Assembly: GCA_051883095.1 (NCBI GenBank)
Contig: JBJETB010000024.1
Span: 1 to 64,000, forward strand
From: SUG1106 sp051883095
Lineage (GTDB): Bacteria > Bacillota > Clostridia > Peptostreptococcales > Anaerovoracaceae
DNA: 64,000 nucleotides
Direction of reading: 5' to 3'
Of this stretch, positions 41,105-49,346 are shown piece after piece; the first letter of the stretch is position 1, and each line of letters opens with the position of its first letter. The position numbers and the translations under genes are program-made. The notes under the pieces are model-generated. The model worked only from the letters and a program-made list of their open reading frames with translations, was not told the origin of the DNA and did not search any database.

Positions 41105-42025
41105 ATGATTATGACATTTGCGGCCTTTCTCGGGTCATTGGAGCTTGGAATGATATACGCGGTTCTGGCTTTGGGAGTTTTTATCTCCTTCAGAACCCTC
41201 AACATGCCGGACCTTACTGTGGACGGTTCCATAGTTACAGGCATGGCCATTTCGGCGGTAATATGCTCAGGAGGAGGTAATCCTTTCCTGGCGCTGATAG
41301 GTGCAGCCCTTGGAGGGGCAGCGGCAGGCCTGGTAACGGGACTGCTTCATACTAAACTTAAGATTCAGGCTATACTGGCCGGCATTCTGGTAATGCTGGC
41401 CACTTACTCTGTAAACTTAAGAATTATGGGTAAGACACCGAATATTCCTCTTACTAAGAGCACTACGGTATACAAACTGGCCGACCAGATGATGTCTCCG
41501 AAGTATGCGGGAATCGTGCTGGGGCTGATTATACTTGCCATAATAATAGCCCTGCTTTACATGTTCCTTGAGACGAGACTGGGTTTTGTCTTCAGAGCAA
41601 CGGGGGACAATGAGGATATGGTCAAGGCCTGCGGAGTGTCCTGCGATAATATGAAGCTTCTGGGACTGGCTCTTTCTAACGGACTTGTAGGTCTGGCGGG
41701 AGGACTGCTCGCGCAGAATCAGGCATTTGCCGATATAAACAGCGGCACGGGCATGATGGTAATAGGACTGGCATCGGTAATTCTGGGAGAAGTTGTTTTC
41801 GGCACCAAAACCCTGATGAGGAGGCTGGTAGCGGCATCTCTGGGAGCGGTGCTTTACAGAATTCTGCTGGCACAGGCTCTTTATGTGGGCATGGAATCCA
41901 CAGATATGAAGCTGGTATCGGCGGTAATAGTAGTAATTGCACTGACGCTGGGTCTTCTGGGAGAAAAGAGCTCCAAGATTACGAAATATTCGGCAAAATT
42001 CATTAAGAGGAGGGTCCAGAGATGA
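41105..42025 (+). CDS. ABC transporter permease (TrpY-like)
   Basis: A 306-residue permease with eight or more membrane segments, of the branched-chain-type family that accompanies PF04392 binding proteins. Typical stretches are FISFRTLNMPDLTVDGSIVTG (core NMPDLTVDGS, about 33-42), LVTGLLHTKLKIQAILAGIL and GLVGLAGGLLAQNQAFADINSG (core GGLLAQNQAFADI). It forms the channel for the ligand delivered by the lipoprotein. It overlaps the ATPase gene by four bases. Confidence 0.88.
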   Translation: MIMTFAAFLGSLELGMIYAVLALGVFISFRTLNMPDLTVDGSIVTGMAISAVICSGGGNPFLALIGAALGGAAAGLVTGLLHTKLKIQAILAGILVMLATYSVNLRIMGKTPNIPLTKSTTVYKLADQMMSPKYAGIVLGLIILAIIIALLYMFLETRLGFVFRATGDNEDMVKACGVSCDNMKLLGLALSNGLVGLAGGLLAQNQAFADINSGTGMMVIGLASVILGEVVFGTKTLMRRLVAASLGAVLYRILLAQALYVGMESTDMKLVSAVIVVIALTLGLLGEKSSKITKYSAKFIKRRVQR

Positions 42026-42804
42026 AAAACCTGCTTGAGATAAAGGAGATTACCAAGGTTTTCGGCGAAGGAACAGTCAACGAAAAGGTGGCGCTCAATT
42101 CCGTCAGCCTTACCCTCCGTGAAGGAGATTTTGTCACAGTAATAGGAAATAACGGCGCAGGAAAGTCGACGCTTCTCAACTGCATCGCTGGAGTTTATGC
42201 GATAGACAAGGGCAGCATTTTTCTCGACGATAAGGACATCACAAAGCTTCCTGAGCACAAACGTGCACGCTGGATGGGGCGTGTTTTCCAGGATCCTCTG
42301 AAGGGGACTGCCTTTGACATGACCATCGAAGAAAATCTGGCCATAGCTTACTATAAAAATAAATCCCGCGGCCTGAGCCCGGGAATAACGTCCAGAGACA
42401 GAGAACTATTTCGCGAAAAGCTTTCCATGCTGGGGATGGGTCTTGAGGATAAGATGACCCAGAAGGTGAAACTGCTTTCCGGCGGTCAGAGACAGGCTCT
42501 GACATTGTTTATGGCGGCCATAACAGAACCGAGGCTGCTTCTTCTGGACGAGCATACGGCGGCCCTTGACCCTGCTGCAGCATCAAAGGTTCTGGAGCTT
42601 ACAGACAGGTTTGCCGAAGACCCGAAGCTATGCACTCTGATGATTACCCACAATATGAAGGACGCCCTGAAGCATGGAAACAGAACCATTCTTATGAAGG
42701 ACGGCCGGATAATGATGGACATCAGCGGAGAGGAACGGGCACAGATGACCGTAGAAAAGCTTATTGAAAAATTCAGCATCGACAACGACAGGATGCTGCT
42801 GTAG
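42022..42804 (+). CDS. ABC transporter ATP-binding protein (TrpZ-like)
   Basis: A 260-residue ATPase. Walker A is GNNGAGKSTLL (about 42-52), the signature LLSGGQRQALTLFMA (about 150-164), Walker B LLLLDEHTAALDP and the switch His in MITHNMKDAL. DEHTAALDP with His in place of the usual Pro is common in this subgroup. It energises the importer. The stop is five bases from the end of the convergent DUF1836 gene. Confidence 0.92.
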   Translation: MKNLLEIKEITKVFGEGTVNEKVALNSVSLTLREGDFVTVIGNNGAGKSTLLNCIAGVYAIDKGSIFLDDKDITKLPEHKRARWMGRVFQDPLKGTAFDMTIEENLAIAYYKNKSRGLSPGITSRDRELFREKLSMLGMGLEDKMTQKVKLLSGGQRQALTLFMAAITEPRLLLLDEHTAALDPAAASKVLELTDRFAEDPKLCTLMITHNMKDALKHGNRTILMKDGRIMMDISGEERAQMTVEKLIEKFSIDNDRMLL

Positions 42805-42808
42805 CGGC

Positions 42809-43300
42809 TTATTTTCCTGTTTTGAGGAATTCATGCTGCACATAGAATTTACATGCAAAGGAAAGGGCAAAGTTTTCCATGAGATATTTTTTTTCTCTGC
42901 CGGGAAGGCTTTCGTCCTTTCTGTGTATTTCACCGGAAAAAACATCCGTAATAGCGTTTTCCACAGCGTCGCAGAAGCGGTCGTACATTACGTCAGGCTC
43001 GCCGGCTTCAAGACCGAACTGTATGAGTCTGCCGATTTCTTCGGTGGAATAGCAGTTTTTTAAAAGACAGATTACAATAACCATGGCCACGGAAAGGCGG
43101 GGATATTTTTTGTTTACAGGGGCGGCGACCAGCCTGGCCTTAACGTAGTTGTTTATCATGCTTTTTGTCAGAGGAAAGCCGTCCTGGTGACATAGGACAG
43201 GTGCAAGACTCTCATCTACCAAACTGATTATCTGATCGATGTAAAGGTCTATGGAAGGAAGCTGGTTCCAGCGCGGAATGTGAAATGTGTTTGCAGACAT
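42809..43300 (-). CDS. DUF1836 protein, MerR-like HTH
   Basis: A 163-residue protein of the DUF1836 family. It starts with FHIPRWNQLPSIDLYIDQIIS, then GFPLTKSMINNYVKARLVAAP (core LTKSMINNYVKA, about 45-57), a MerR-like helix-turn-helix, followed by KKYPRLSVAMVIVICLLKNCYS (core RLSVAMVIVI). The family is presumed to bind DNA but its targets are not known. ATG 43300 has GGAGG eight bases upstream; the longer frame from 43339 does not. It is divergent from the acyl-CoA ligase and could bind the palindrome between them. Confidence 0.83.
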   Translation of the reverse strand: MSANTFHIPRWNQLPSIDLYIDQIISLVDESLAPVLCHQDGFPLTKSMINNYVKARLVAAPVNKKYPRLSVAMVIVICLLKNCYSTEEIGRLIQFGLEAGEPDVMYDRFCDAVENAITDVFSGEIHRKDESLPGREKKYLMENFALSFACKFYVQHEFLKTGK

Positions 43301-43372
43301 ATATGTAACCTCCCTGGGTCTGTTAAACAGAATATACAATTATGGTAGCACATAAACCTTGCCCTGTAAAGG

Positions 43373-43418
43373 TTGACATTATCCCGAACAAGTGGTAATC
43401 TAGTATTCGATACTAGAT
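43373..43418 (+). promoter_or_regulatory. Promoter with 21-bp palindromic operator ahead of the acyl-CoA ligase
   Basis: TTGACA (43373-43378) with a 17-bp spacer leads to TAATCT (43396-43401), a weak -10. It overlaps a perfect inverted repeat, ATCTAGTAT (43398-43406) TCG ATACTAGAT (43410-43418). A second -10 (TATAAT at 43443-43448) lies further downstream. The symmetric site in the promoter suggests repression; the cognate protein is unknown. Confidence 0.7.
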
Positions 43419-43486
43419 GAGAAATCATGGTATGATTATGGCTATAATAACAGTATAATATATTTTGGGAAAAAGGAGTAAGGAAA

Positions 43487-45298
43487 ATGGATTATAAAGA
43501 ACTGAAAGCTGCAGAGATGAAGAGAGCTGAGGCTGTGGTTGAAGCACTTAACACAAGCAGCGACCCTTATGTGGTATATAAAACCTCAAGACCGATTACT
43601 GACCTGAAGCACATGCTCAACACAAGCGTGGAACTTTATGCTGACAATGTGGCATTCAGGCAGAGATTTGAAAAGGATAAACCTTTCAGAGAGATTACCT
43701 ACCGTGAAGCACTGGATACGGTAAACGGACTGGGAACGGCTCTCATTGCCCACGGCCTTAAGGGAAAGAGAATTTCCGTAATAGGAGAAAACTGCTATCA
43801 GTGGGCTACAAGCTATCTGGCAGCGGTATGCGGCACAGGTGTGGTTGTGCCTCTGGATAAGGAGCTTTCTGCAGAGGAACTGAAGCAGCTCATTATAGAG
43901 GCCGATGTTTCTGCTGTACTCTTTGCGAAGAAATATGAAAAAATGTTCAAGGAAATGATGGCTTCCGGTGATACCAAGCTGGAAGTGCTTGTGAACTTCA
44001 GCCCTGCAGAACAGTGCGACGAAGGAGTGCTTTCATGGGAAAGTCTCGTTGAAGAGGGAAAGAAGCTGGTTGAAGGCGGAGACAGAAGCTTCATCGATGC
44101 TGAAATTTATGCGGATGAAATGAGCGTGCTGCTGTTTACATCCGGAACCACCGGCATTGCCAAGGGAGTTATGCTTTCCCACAGAAACATCTGTGAGGAC
44201 CTGATGAGCGCTCCGACAATACTTGATGTAAATACATGGGATATTTTCTTCTCTGTGCTTCCTGTACATCATACCTATGAGTGCACCTGCGGCTTCCTGA
44301 TGCCGCTGTATAAGGGCGCATCCATCGCTTACTGCGAAGGCCTGAAATATATAGTGAAAAATCTTGCTGAAGTACAGCCTACCATGATTCTGGCTGTTCC
44401 GCTGATTTTTGAAAGCTTGTATAACAACATAATGAAGAGCGTCCGCAAGCAGGGCAAGGAGGGACTGGTACGCAAGGTGCTGGCTCTCAATAAGGTGACA
44501 AAGAAGATCGGACTTGACCTGAACAAGCTGCTGCTCAAGGACATCCTCAAGGTATTCGGTGGCAGAATGAGAGTACTCATCTCAGGCGGTGCGGCCATAG
44601 ACCCGGCGATCCTGCAGTTCTTCAACGATCTCGGATTCATTTCGGTACAGGGCTACGGACTTACAGAGTGTGCTCCTATGGCAGCCCTTAATCCGGATAA
44701 TCACAAATACATGAGAAACTCTTCTGTAGGGCATATTCTTCCGGGTATGGAAGTAAAAATCGAGGATAAAAATGAAGACGGAGTAGGCGAAATCTGCCTC
44801 AAGGGTCCTAACGTGATGATGGGTTACTACAATATGCCGGAGGAAACGGCCAAGGTTATCAAAGACGGTTGGTTCCATACCGGTGACCTTGGATATGTGG
44901 ACGATGAGAACTTCATATACATCACCGGCAGAAAGAAAAATGTTATCATCACTGCCAACGGCAAGAACGTTTTCCCTGAAGAGTTGGAATACTATCTGGG
45001 CAGAAGCAGCATGGTCAGCGAATCCATGGTTTGGGCTCAGGAGGACGAGTCCGGACAGGATACCGTTATCGTGGCTACTATAAAGCCTGATATGGAAGAG
45101 GTTGAGGCCGCTATAGGAAAAGAGGCTGCTGCCGATGCAGAGCAGGTGGAAAAGCTCCTCTGGGCAGAGGTGGACAAGATAAACGAAAACCTTCCTTTCT
45201 TCAAGAAGATAAAGAAGATCACCGTGCGTCGCGAAGAATTCGAGAAGACCACGGGCAAGAAAATCAAGCGTTTTGTGGAAAGCAACAAGGCGGAATAG
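43487..45298 (+). CDS. Long-chain acyl-CoA synthetase (AMP-binding)
   Basis: A 603-residue ANL-family ligase. The P-loop is LLFTSGTTGIAKGVMLSHRN (about 213-232). GYGLTECAPMAA (about 390-401) and the conserved GWFHTGDLGYVDDE and ITGRKKNVIITANGKNVFPEELE follow, with the C-terminal catalytic Lys in KTTGKKIKR. It activates a fatty or related carboxylic acid to its CoA ester with ATP. Length and sequence fit long-chain (FadD-like) enzymes, but chain length cannot be read. It stands alone with a palindromic operator upstream and a strong terminator downstream. Confidence 0.9.
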   Translation: MDYKELKAAEMKRAEAVVEALNTSSDPYVVYKTSRPITDLKHMLNTSVELYADNVAFRQRFEKDKPFREITYREALDTVNGLGTALIAHGLKGKRISVIGENCYQWATSYLAAVCGTGVVVPLDKELSAEELKQLIIEADVSAVLFAKKYEKMFKEMMASGDTKLEVLVNFSPAEQCDEGVLSWESLVEEGKKLVEGGDRSFIDAEIYADEMSVLLFTSGTTGIAKGVMLSHRNICEDLMSAPTILDVNTWDIFFSVLPVHHTYECTCGFLMPLYKGASIAYCEGLKYIVKNLAEVQPTMILAVPLIFESLYNNIMKSVRKQGKEGLVRKVLALNKVTKKIGLDLNKLLLKDILKVFGGRMRVLISGGAAIDPAILQFFNDLGFISVQGYGLTECAPMAALNPDNHKYMRNSSVGHILPGMEVKIEDKNEDGVGEICLKGPNVMMGYYNMPEETAKVIKDGWFHTGDLGYVDDENFIYITGRKKNVIITANGKNVFPEELEYYLGRSSMVSESMVWAQEDESGQDTVIVATIKPDMEEVEAAIGKEAAADAEQVEKLLWAEVDKINENLPFFKKIKKITVRREEFEKTTGKKIKRFVESNKAE

Positions 45299-45323
45299 GT
45301 ATTTCGCTTCACGTAAGAATAAA

Positions 45324-45363
45324 AGAGAGGATGCCTTGCGTAAACAAGGCATCCTCTCTTATT
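45324..45363. terminator. Bidirectional terminator between convergent genes
   Basis: AGAGAGGATGCCTTG (45324-45338) pairs exactly with CAAGGCATCCTCTCT (45345-45359), a 15-bp stem with a six-base loop, followed by TATTAT. It ends the acyl-CoA ligase transcript and probably the opposing atoE transcript. Confidence 0.85.
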
Positions 45364-45394
45364 ATGCTATGGAATAATTATCTTTTATGCTAAG

Positions 45395-46756
45395 TTATAA
45401 TAGGCAATAAGACCAAATCAACAGATCTGCTACTATTACTACCCCTGAAATTAAGAGGATCATAACGCAGTAACCCATGATATCTCTTACCTTTAATCCT
45501 GCAATTGCAAGTGCCGGCAGAGCCCAGAACGGTTGAATCATGTTTGTCCAGGTGTCGCCCCAGGTCATGGCAACTGTAGTTATAGCATAGTCTGCACCGA
45601 GAGCTTGTGCTGCAGGGAACATTACAGGAGCTTGTACGGCCCACTGTCCGCCTGCTGAAGGAACGAACATATTTACCAGAGCAGCGCTTAAGAATGTAAA
45701 CAGTGGGAATGTCTTTACAGTAGCAACAGAAACGATACCTGCAGAGATAACACCGGCAAGAGTTGTGCCAGTTGCGGCATTTATTCCTGTCATCATGCCC
45801 ATGATTCCTGCGTAGAACGGGAATTGAAGCAGAATGCCTACACAGCTTGTAGCGGCTTCTGTAATGGCGCGTATATATGCCATCGGATTCTTATGGAGAA
45901 GGATACCGAACATGAACAGAAGGAAGTTCATCATATCTATTGTCAGCGAGTTGCCTTTTATAAAGAAATACATAATGTAAACGGCGCCTGCCACAAATAC
46001 GAGAATAGAAACTATAGAACTGTTTTCCAATCTTTCAGCAGGGGTCATTGACTTCTTATCAAGAGGTGCTTCTTCAGGTTCATCCATAAGTAATGAAGGG
46101 TCAATGCTTATGGTCTGTTCCGGAGTAGGATGCATTGCTGAAAGCGCAATTGGGAACAGAATGATGAAAGCGACAAGAGCTGCAATAGTCATTACGTGAT
46201 ATGAAGTCTGGGTCAGCGGAATAACGTGGTCCAGAACTCCGCTGGTTACCTTAAGCAAATCATCAGGGTTTGATGCGGCCTTAAGGTGTATTGAACTGGT
46301 CAGTATACTGAACATGAATGCGGAGTATGATGCTGCAATCAGCAAACGATAGTCAACATTCCTTACAGACTTGGCAACCTCTTTAGCAAGAATTGCACCG
46401 AAAACAAGTCCGAATCCCCACTGAATCATTGTTGCGATAGCGGCAACTACAGCTACGAAGGCAACTGCATGCTTTGGAGTTTTTGGAATTCTTGCAAGGG
46501 TCTTTATTATTTTCTTGAACAGAGGTGCATTAGCCAGCGCATTTCCGAGAATGACTACGAGAGCCATCTGCATTGAGAATGCCAGCAAGCCCCAGAAGCC
46601 CTCTCCCCAGTGAACTATCATGCCCATTGGCGTTTCATGATTGAAAATTATACCTAAAATAAAAACGATACCGGTAAGCAAAATTGCAAAGAGAAATGCG
46701 TCAGGCAGATACTTCTGAACCAGATTGACACATCCATTAGTGAGCTTCTTAAACAT
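45395..46756 (-). CDS. atoE: Short-chain fatty acid transporter (AtoE family)
   Basis: A 453-residue membrane protein with about twelve segments, closely following the AtoE family. IVHWGEGFWGLLAFSMQMALV, IQWGFGLVFGAILAKEVAK, FPFYAGIMGMMTG and MFVPSAGGQWAVQAPVMFPAA (core PSAGGQWAVQAP), then TWTNMIQPFWALPALAI are family blocks. Its substrates in E. coli are acetoacetate and short-chain fatty acids. AAGGAAGGG precedes the start. A textbook sigma-54 promoter 60 bp upstream and a palindrome beyond it tie the gene to the sigma-54 activator encoded next door. Confidence 0.93.
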   Translation of the reverse strand: MFKKLTNGCVNLVQKYLPDAFLFAILLTGIVFILGIIFNHETPMGMIVHWGEGFWGLLAFSMQMALVVILGNALANAPLFKKIIKTLARIPKTPKHAVAFVAVVAAIATMIQWGFGLVFGAILAKEVAKSVRNVDYRLLIAASYSAFMFSILTSSIHLKAASNPDDLLKVTSGVLDHVIPLTQTSYHVMTIAALVAFIILFPIALSAMHPTPEQTISIDPSLLMDEPEEAPLDKKSMTPAERLENSSIVSILVFVAGAVYIMYFFIKGNSLTIDMMNFLLFMFGILLHKNPMAYIRAITEAATSCVGILLQFPFYAGIMGMMTGINAATGTTLAGVISAGIVSVATVKTFPLFTFLSAALVNMFVPSAGGQWAVQAPVMFPAAQALGADYAITTVAMTWGDTWTNMIQPFWALPALAIAGLKVRDIMGYCVMILLISGVVIVADLLIWSYCLL

Positions 46757-46816
46757 TTTTTTGCCCTTCCTTTCTTTTGTGATGATGAAAAAATATGATT
46801 TATACAGAACAACAGG

Positions 46817-46833
46817 AGCAATAATTGTGCCAA
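46817..46833 (-). promoter_or_regulatory. Sigma-54 promoter of atoE
   Basis: Read on the minus strand the site is TTGGCACAATTATTGCT: TGGCAC, five bases and TTGCT, an exact match to the -24/-12 consensus and spacing. The predicted start lies near 46806, giving a leader of about 50 bases. A sigma-54 activator is encoded immediately upstream. Confidence 0.9.
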
Positions 46834-46881
46834 CGGTATGTTTCCCACTATTGTGTCAAATTGTTAATAAAGAAACAAATA

Positions 46882-46904
46882 GAGTGTCCGATGTTCGGAC
46901 ACTC
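46882..46904. promoter_or_regulatory. Palindromic activator site (candidate UAS) for atoE
   Basis: GAGTGTCCGA (46882-46891) TGT TCGGACACTC (46895-46904): perfect 10-bp inverted arms with a three-base spacer, centred about 60 bp upstream of the -24 element. This is the expected form for a site bound by the Fis-type HTH of a sigma-54 activator. I could not find a convincing second copy near the 48431 promoter. Confidence 0.75.
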
Positions 46905-46945
46905 GCTACAAACTGTGTACGGAGATTGTACATTTTATAACAATC

Positions 46946-48331
46946 TTATAACAATCCGTATTGCTTCAATTTTTCATACAATGTGCTTCGGGAAATACCT
47001 AAATATTCTGCGGCTTTTTTCTTATTTCCTTTGAACTTTTCCATGGCTTCGGCTATATTATCTCTTTCCATGAGAGATTTCTTCTCAATAAGATTTCCTG
47101 CTTGATGAGAAGAGGCATTTGGGTGGCTCTCTCTGTTTGCGTCCATTTTTTTCGTAAAAAATTTCAGGTGCTCAGGCTGAATAATGCCATGGCCTGCAAT
47201 TATACCTGCCCTCTCAAGGACATGCTTCAGTTCTCTCACATTCCCGGGCCAGTCATATTGTGAAAGGATTAATAGCGCCTCACTGGATATACCTTCTATC
47301 GTAAGTTTGTCATGTATATTGTTTTCGCGGATGAGTGCAATTGAAAGGGCTTCCAGATCTTCCTTCCGCTCTCTTAAAGGCGGTATTTTCAGTTCAAGAA
47401 CATTTATGCGGTAAAATAAATCCTGTCTGAATGTTCCCTCTGAAATCATTTCCTCAAGATTTCTGTTAGTGCTGCATAAGATGCGGACATCTATTTTTAT
47501 CGGTTTAGTTCCTCCTACTCTCTCCACTTCCTGCTCCTGAATTACTCTCAGCAATTTTGCCTGGAGAGGAAGAGACATCTCACCGATTTCATCCAAAAGA
47601 ATGGTTCCGTGGTCTGCGAGCTCGAATTTGCCCGGTTTGCCGTTTTTGCTTGCACCGGAGAATGCTCCGGGTTCATATCCAAAAAGCTCTGATTCCATTA
47701 GTTCTGCCGGAATGGCAGCACAGTTGATTTTTACATAAGGATTATTGTGCCGTGGACTGAGGTAATGCACTGCATTTGCAAATATTTCTTTCCCTGTGCC
47801 CGTTTCTCCTGTAATCAATATGCTGGCATCGGTATTTGCCATTTGAGCCAGATCCATTTTTATGGATTTCATAATATCTGAATCACCGATGATATTGCTT
47901 ATAGTAGCCTTGAAAGAACTTAGCTCATTGATTCTCTTTTTGTAATTTTCGTTTTCGAATTTGAGCACATCAATCTGGTTGTTTAAATCTTCAACAACTT
48001 TTAAACTGTCAAAAATCGTAGTAGAAATAGCGCCTATAAGTTCGTTGTCCTGCATTATTGTATATCGTGATACGACGATTTTTTCACCGTTCTTTAATAC
48101 AAAAATATCTCCTATTGTATCCTTTTTTGTTTTCAGAACATTGGGAAGACCCGATGACGGAATCACGTCGGTTATATATCTGCCTACGGATTCCTCTGCA
48201 TCAACGCCGAGATAATCAGCATAGTTTTTGCTCAGTTTTACGATGTTTCCTGATTCATCAACCATTACGGTAAAAGGTAATGAGTCTATCAGCTGATTGA
48301 GTATCAGATCAAGTTTCTCGTTTCTTTTCAT
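46946..48331 (-). CDS. Sigma-54-dependent transcriptional activator (PAS, AAA+, Fis HTH)
   Basis: A 461-residue activator. An N-terminal PAS domain (about 10-115) has DSLPFTVMVDESGNIVKLSK and a PAC-like strand. The AAA+ domain (about 140-375) has Walker A GETGTGKEIFA, the sigma-54 contact loop GAFSGA in place of the more usual GAFTGA, Walker B ILLDEIGEM and the arginine finger region LFYRINVLELKIPPLRER. The Fis-type HTH ends the protein (KGNKKKAAEYLGISRSTLYE). The PAS domain suggests it senses a small ligand directly. It lies between two sigma-54 promoters that it probably activates. Confidence 0.93.
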   Translation of the reverse strand: MKRNEKLDLILNQLIDSLPFTVMVDESGNIVKLSKNYADYLGVDAEESVGRYITDVIPSSGLPNVLKTKKDTIGDIFVLKNGEKIVVSRYTIMQDNELIGAISTTIFDSLKVVEDLNNQIDVLKFENENYKKRINELSSFKATISNIIGDSDIMKSIKMDLAQMANTDASILITGETGTGKEIFANAVHYLSPRHNNPYVKINCAAIPAELMESELFGYEPGAFSGASKNGKPGKFELADHGTILLDEIGEMSLPLQAKLLRVIQEQEVERVGGTKPIKIDVRILCSTNRNLEEMISEGTFRQDLFYRINVLELKIPPLRERKEDLEALSIALIRENNIHDKLTIEGISSEALLILSQYDWPGNVRELKHVLERAGIIAGHGIIQPEHLKFFTKKMDANRESHPNASSHQAGNLIEKKSLMERDNIAEAMEKFKGNKKKAAEYLGISRSTLYEKLKQYGLL

Positions 48332-48430
48332 TCATAACACCTCTTGATTACACATGATTGAAATATGCACTCCCCTTTTTTATTATTAGCACTAATTATT
48401 TCGTTGTCAATGCTTTTTTGCATAAGAAGC

Positions 48431-48447
48431 TTGGCATGGTTTTTGCG
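48431..48447 (+). promoter_or_regulatory. Sigma-54 promoter of the BKACE/abfD operon
   Basis: TTGGCATGGTTTTTGCG: TGGCAT, five bases and TTGCG, one mismatch in each block from the -24/-12 consensus with exact spacing. The predicted start is near 48458, about 30 bases before the first ATG. No sigma-70 promoter is evident in the same gap. Confidence 0.82.
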
Positions 48448-48486
48448 TAAAAGATTTTGCATCTAGATTTATGAGGAGGGAAGAAA

Positions 48487-49326
48487 ATGGAGAAACGAAT
48501 TATTTCTGCGGCATTAACCGGTAATTGGGGAGACCAGACGAAAAACCCGGCACTTCCAATGACACCGGAAGAAATAGCCGTGTCTGCATATGAAGCATAT
48601 AAAGCCGGAGCAGCTATTGTTCATGTTCACGTTCGTGATGAAGAAGGCAATCCGACCATGAGAGTTGACTTGTTTGAAAAAACAGTACGGCTTATAAGAG
48701 AAAAATGCGATGTTATTATTAATATGACCTCTTCAGGTGGTCATTCTCTTGACGGAATGGCACCGGATGAAGCCAGAATGTTGCCGTTTAAACAGCTGAA
48801 GCCTGAGATGGGCTCATATGATTGCGGTACCATGAACTGGCTCCACCAGACTGTTTTCGAGAATAATCCTCAGTTCCTTGAAAGGCTTGGTCTTTTGTAT
48901 CAGGAAATTGGTACTAAACCGGAGATAGAGATATTTGATTTGGGTATGCTAGACACTGCTAAATACTACATAAAGAAAGGTATATTAAAGACACCTTGCC
49001 ATTTTCAGTTTATTATGGGAGCTCCGGGCGGAATGGCAGGAACAGTTGATAATCTGGTATACGCTCATAGTCAGCTGCCAGAAGGTTCAACGTGGTCAGC
49101 GAGTGGTCTGAGCAAAAATCACATTCCTATTATGCTTGCAGCTTTAGCATTGGGTGGACATGTCAGAGTAGGCCTGGAGGACAATTTATATTACTCACAT
49201 GATGTTCTTGCAAAATCAAATGCGCAGCTTGTGAGCAGAGCCGCAGAAATAATAAGGGCTTCGGGGTTCGAAGTGGCAAGTCCGGATGAAGCCAGAAAAA
49301 TTCTGGGTATTGGCGGTCAATTATAG
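48487..49326 (+). CDS. Beta-keto acid cleavage enzyme (BKACE, DUF849), paralogue 1
   Basis: A 279-residue TIM-barrel enzyme of the BKACE family. The zinc site is IVHVHVRDEEGNPTMR (about 44-59; HVHxRD). The rest of the barrel shows DVIINMTSSGGHS (about 77-89), GSYDCGTMNW, PEIEIFDLGM and HVRVGLEDNLYY with the conserved Glu/Asp. BKACEs split a beta-keto acid with acetyl-CoA to acetoacetate and a new acyl-CoA; the lysine-fermentation enzyme Kce belongs here. Substrate is not identifiable from sequence. GGAGGGAAG precedes the start. It is first in a sigma-54 operon. Confidence 0.92.
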   Translation: MEKRIISAALTGNWGDQTKNPALPMTPEEIAVSAYEAYKAGAAIVHVHVRDEEGNPTMRVDLFEKTVRLIREKCDVIINMTSSGGHSLDGMAPDEARMLPFKQLKPEMGSYDCGTMNWLHQTVFENNPQFLERLGLLYQEIGTKPEIEIFDLGMLDTAKYYIKKGILKTPCHFQFIMGAPGGMAGTVDNLVYAHSQLPEGSTWSASGLSKNHIPIMLAALALGGHVRVGLEDNLYYSHDVLAKSNAQLVSRAAEIIRASGFEVASPDEARKILGIGGQL

Positions 49327-49346
49327 TATACGTAAGGAGATATACC

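Noticed and set aside
44582..45352. 256-codon minus-strand frame
   Set aside because: Antisense to the acyl-CoA ligase; it has no recognisable domain and crosses the terminator.
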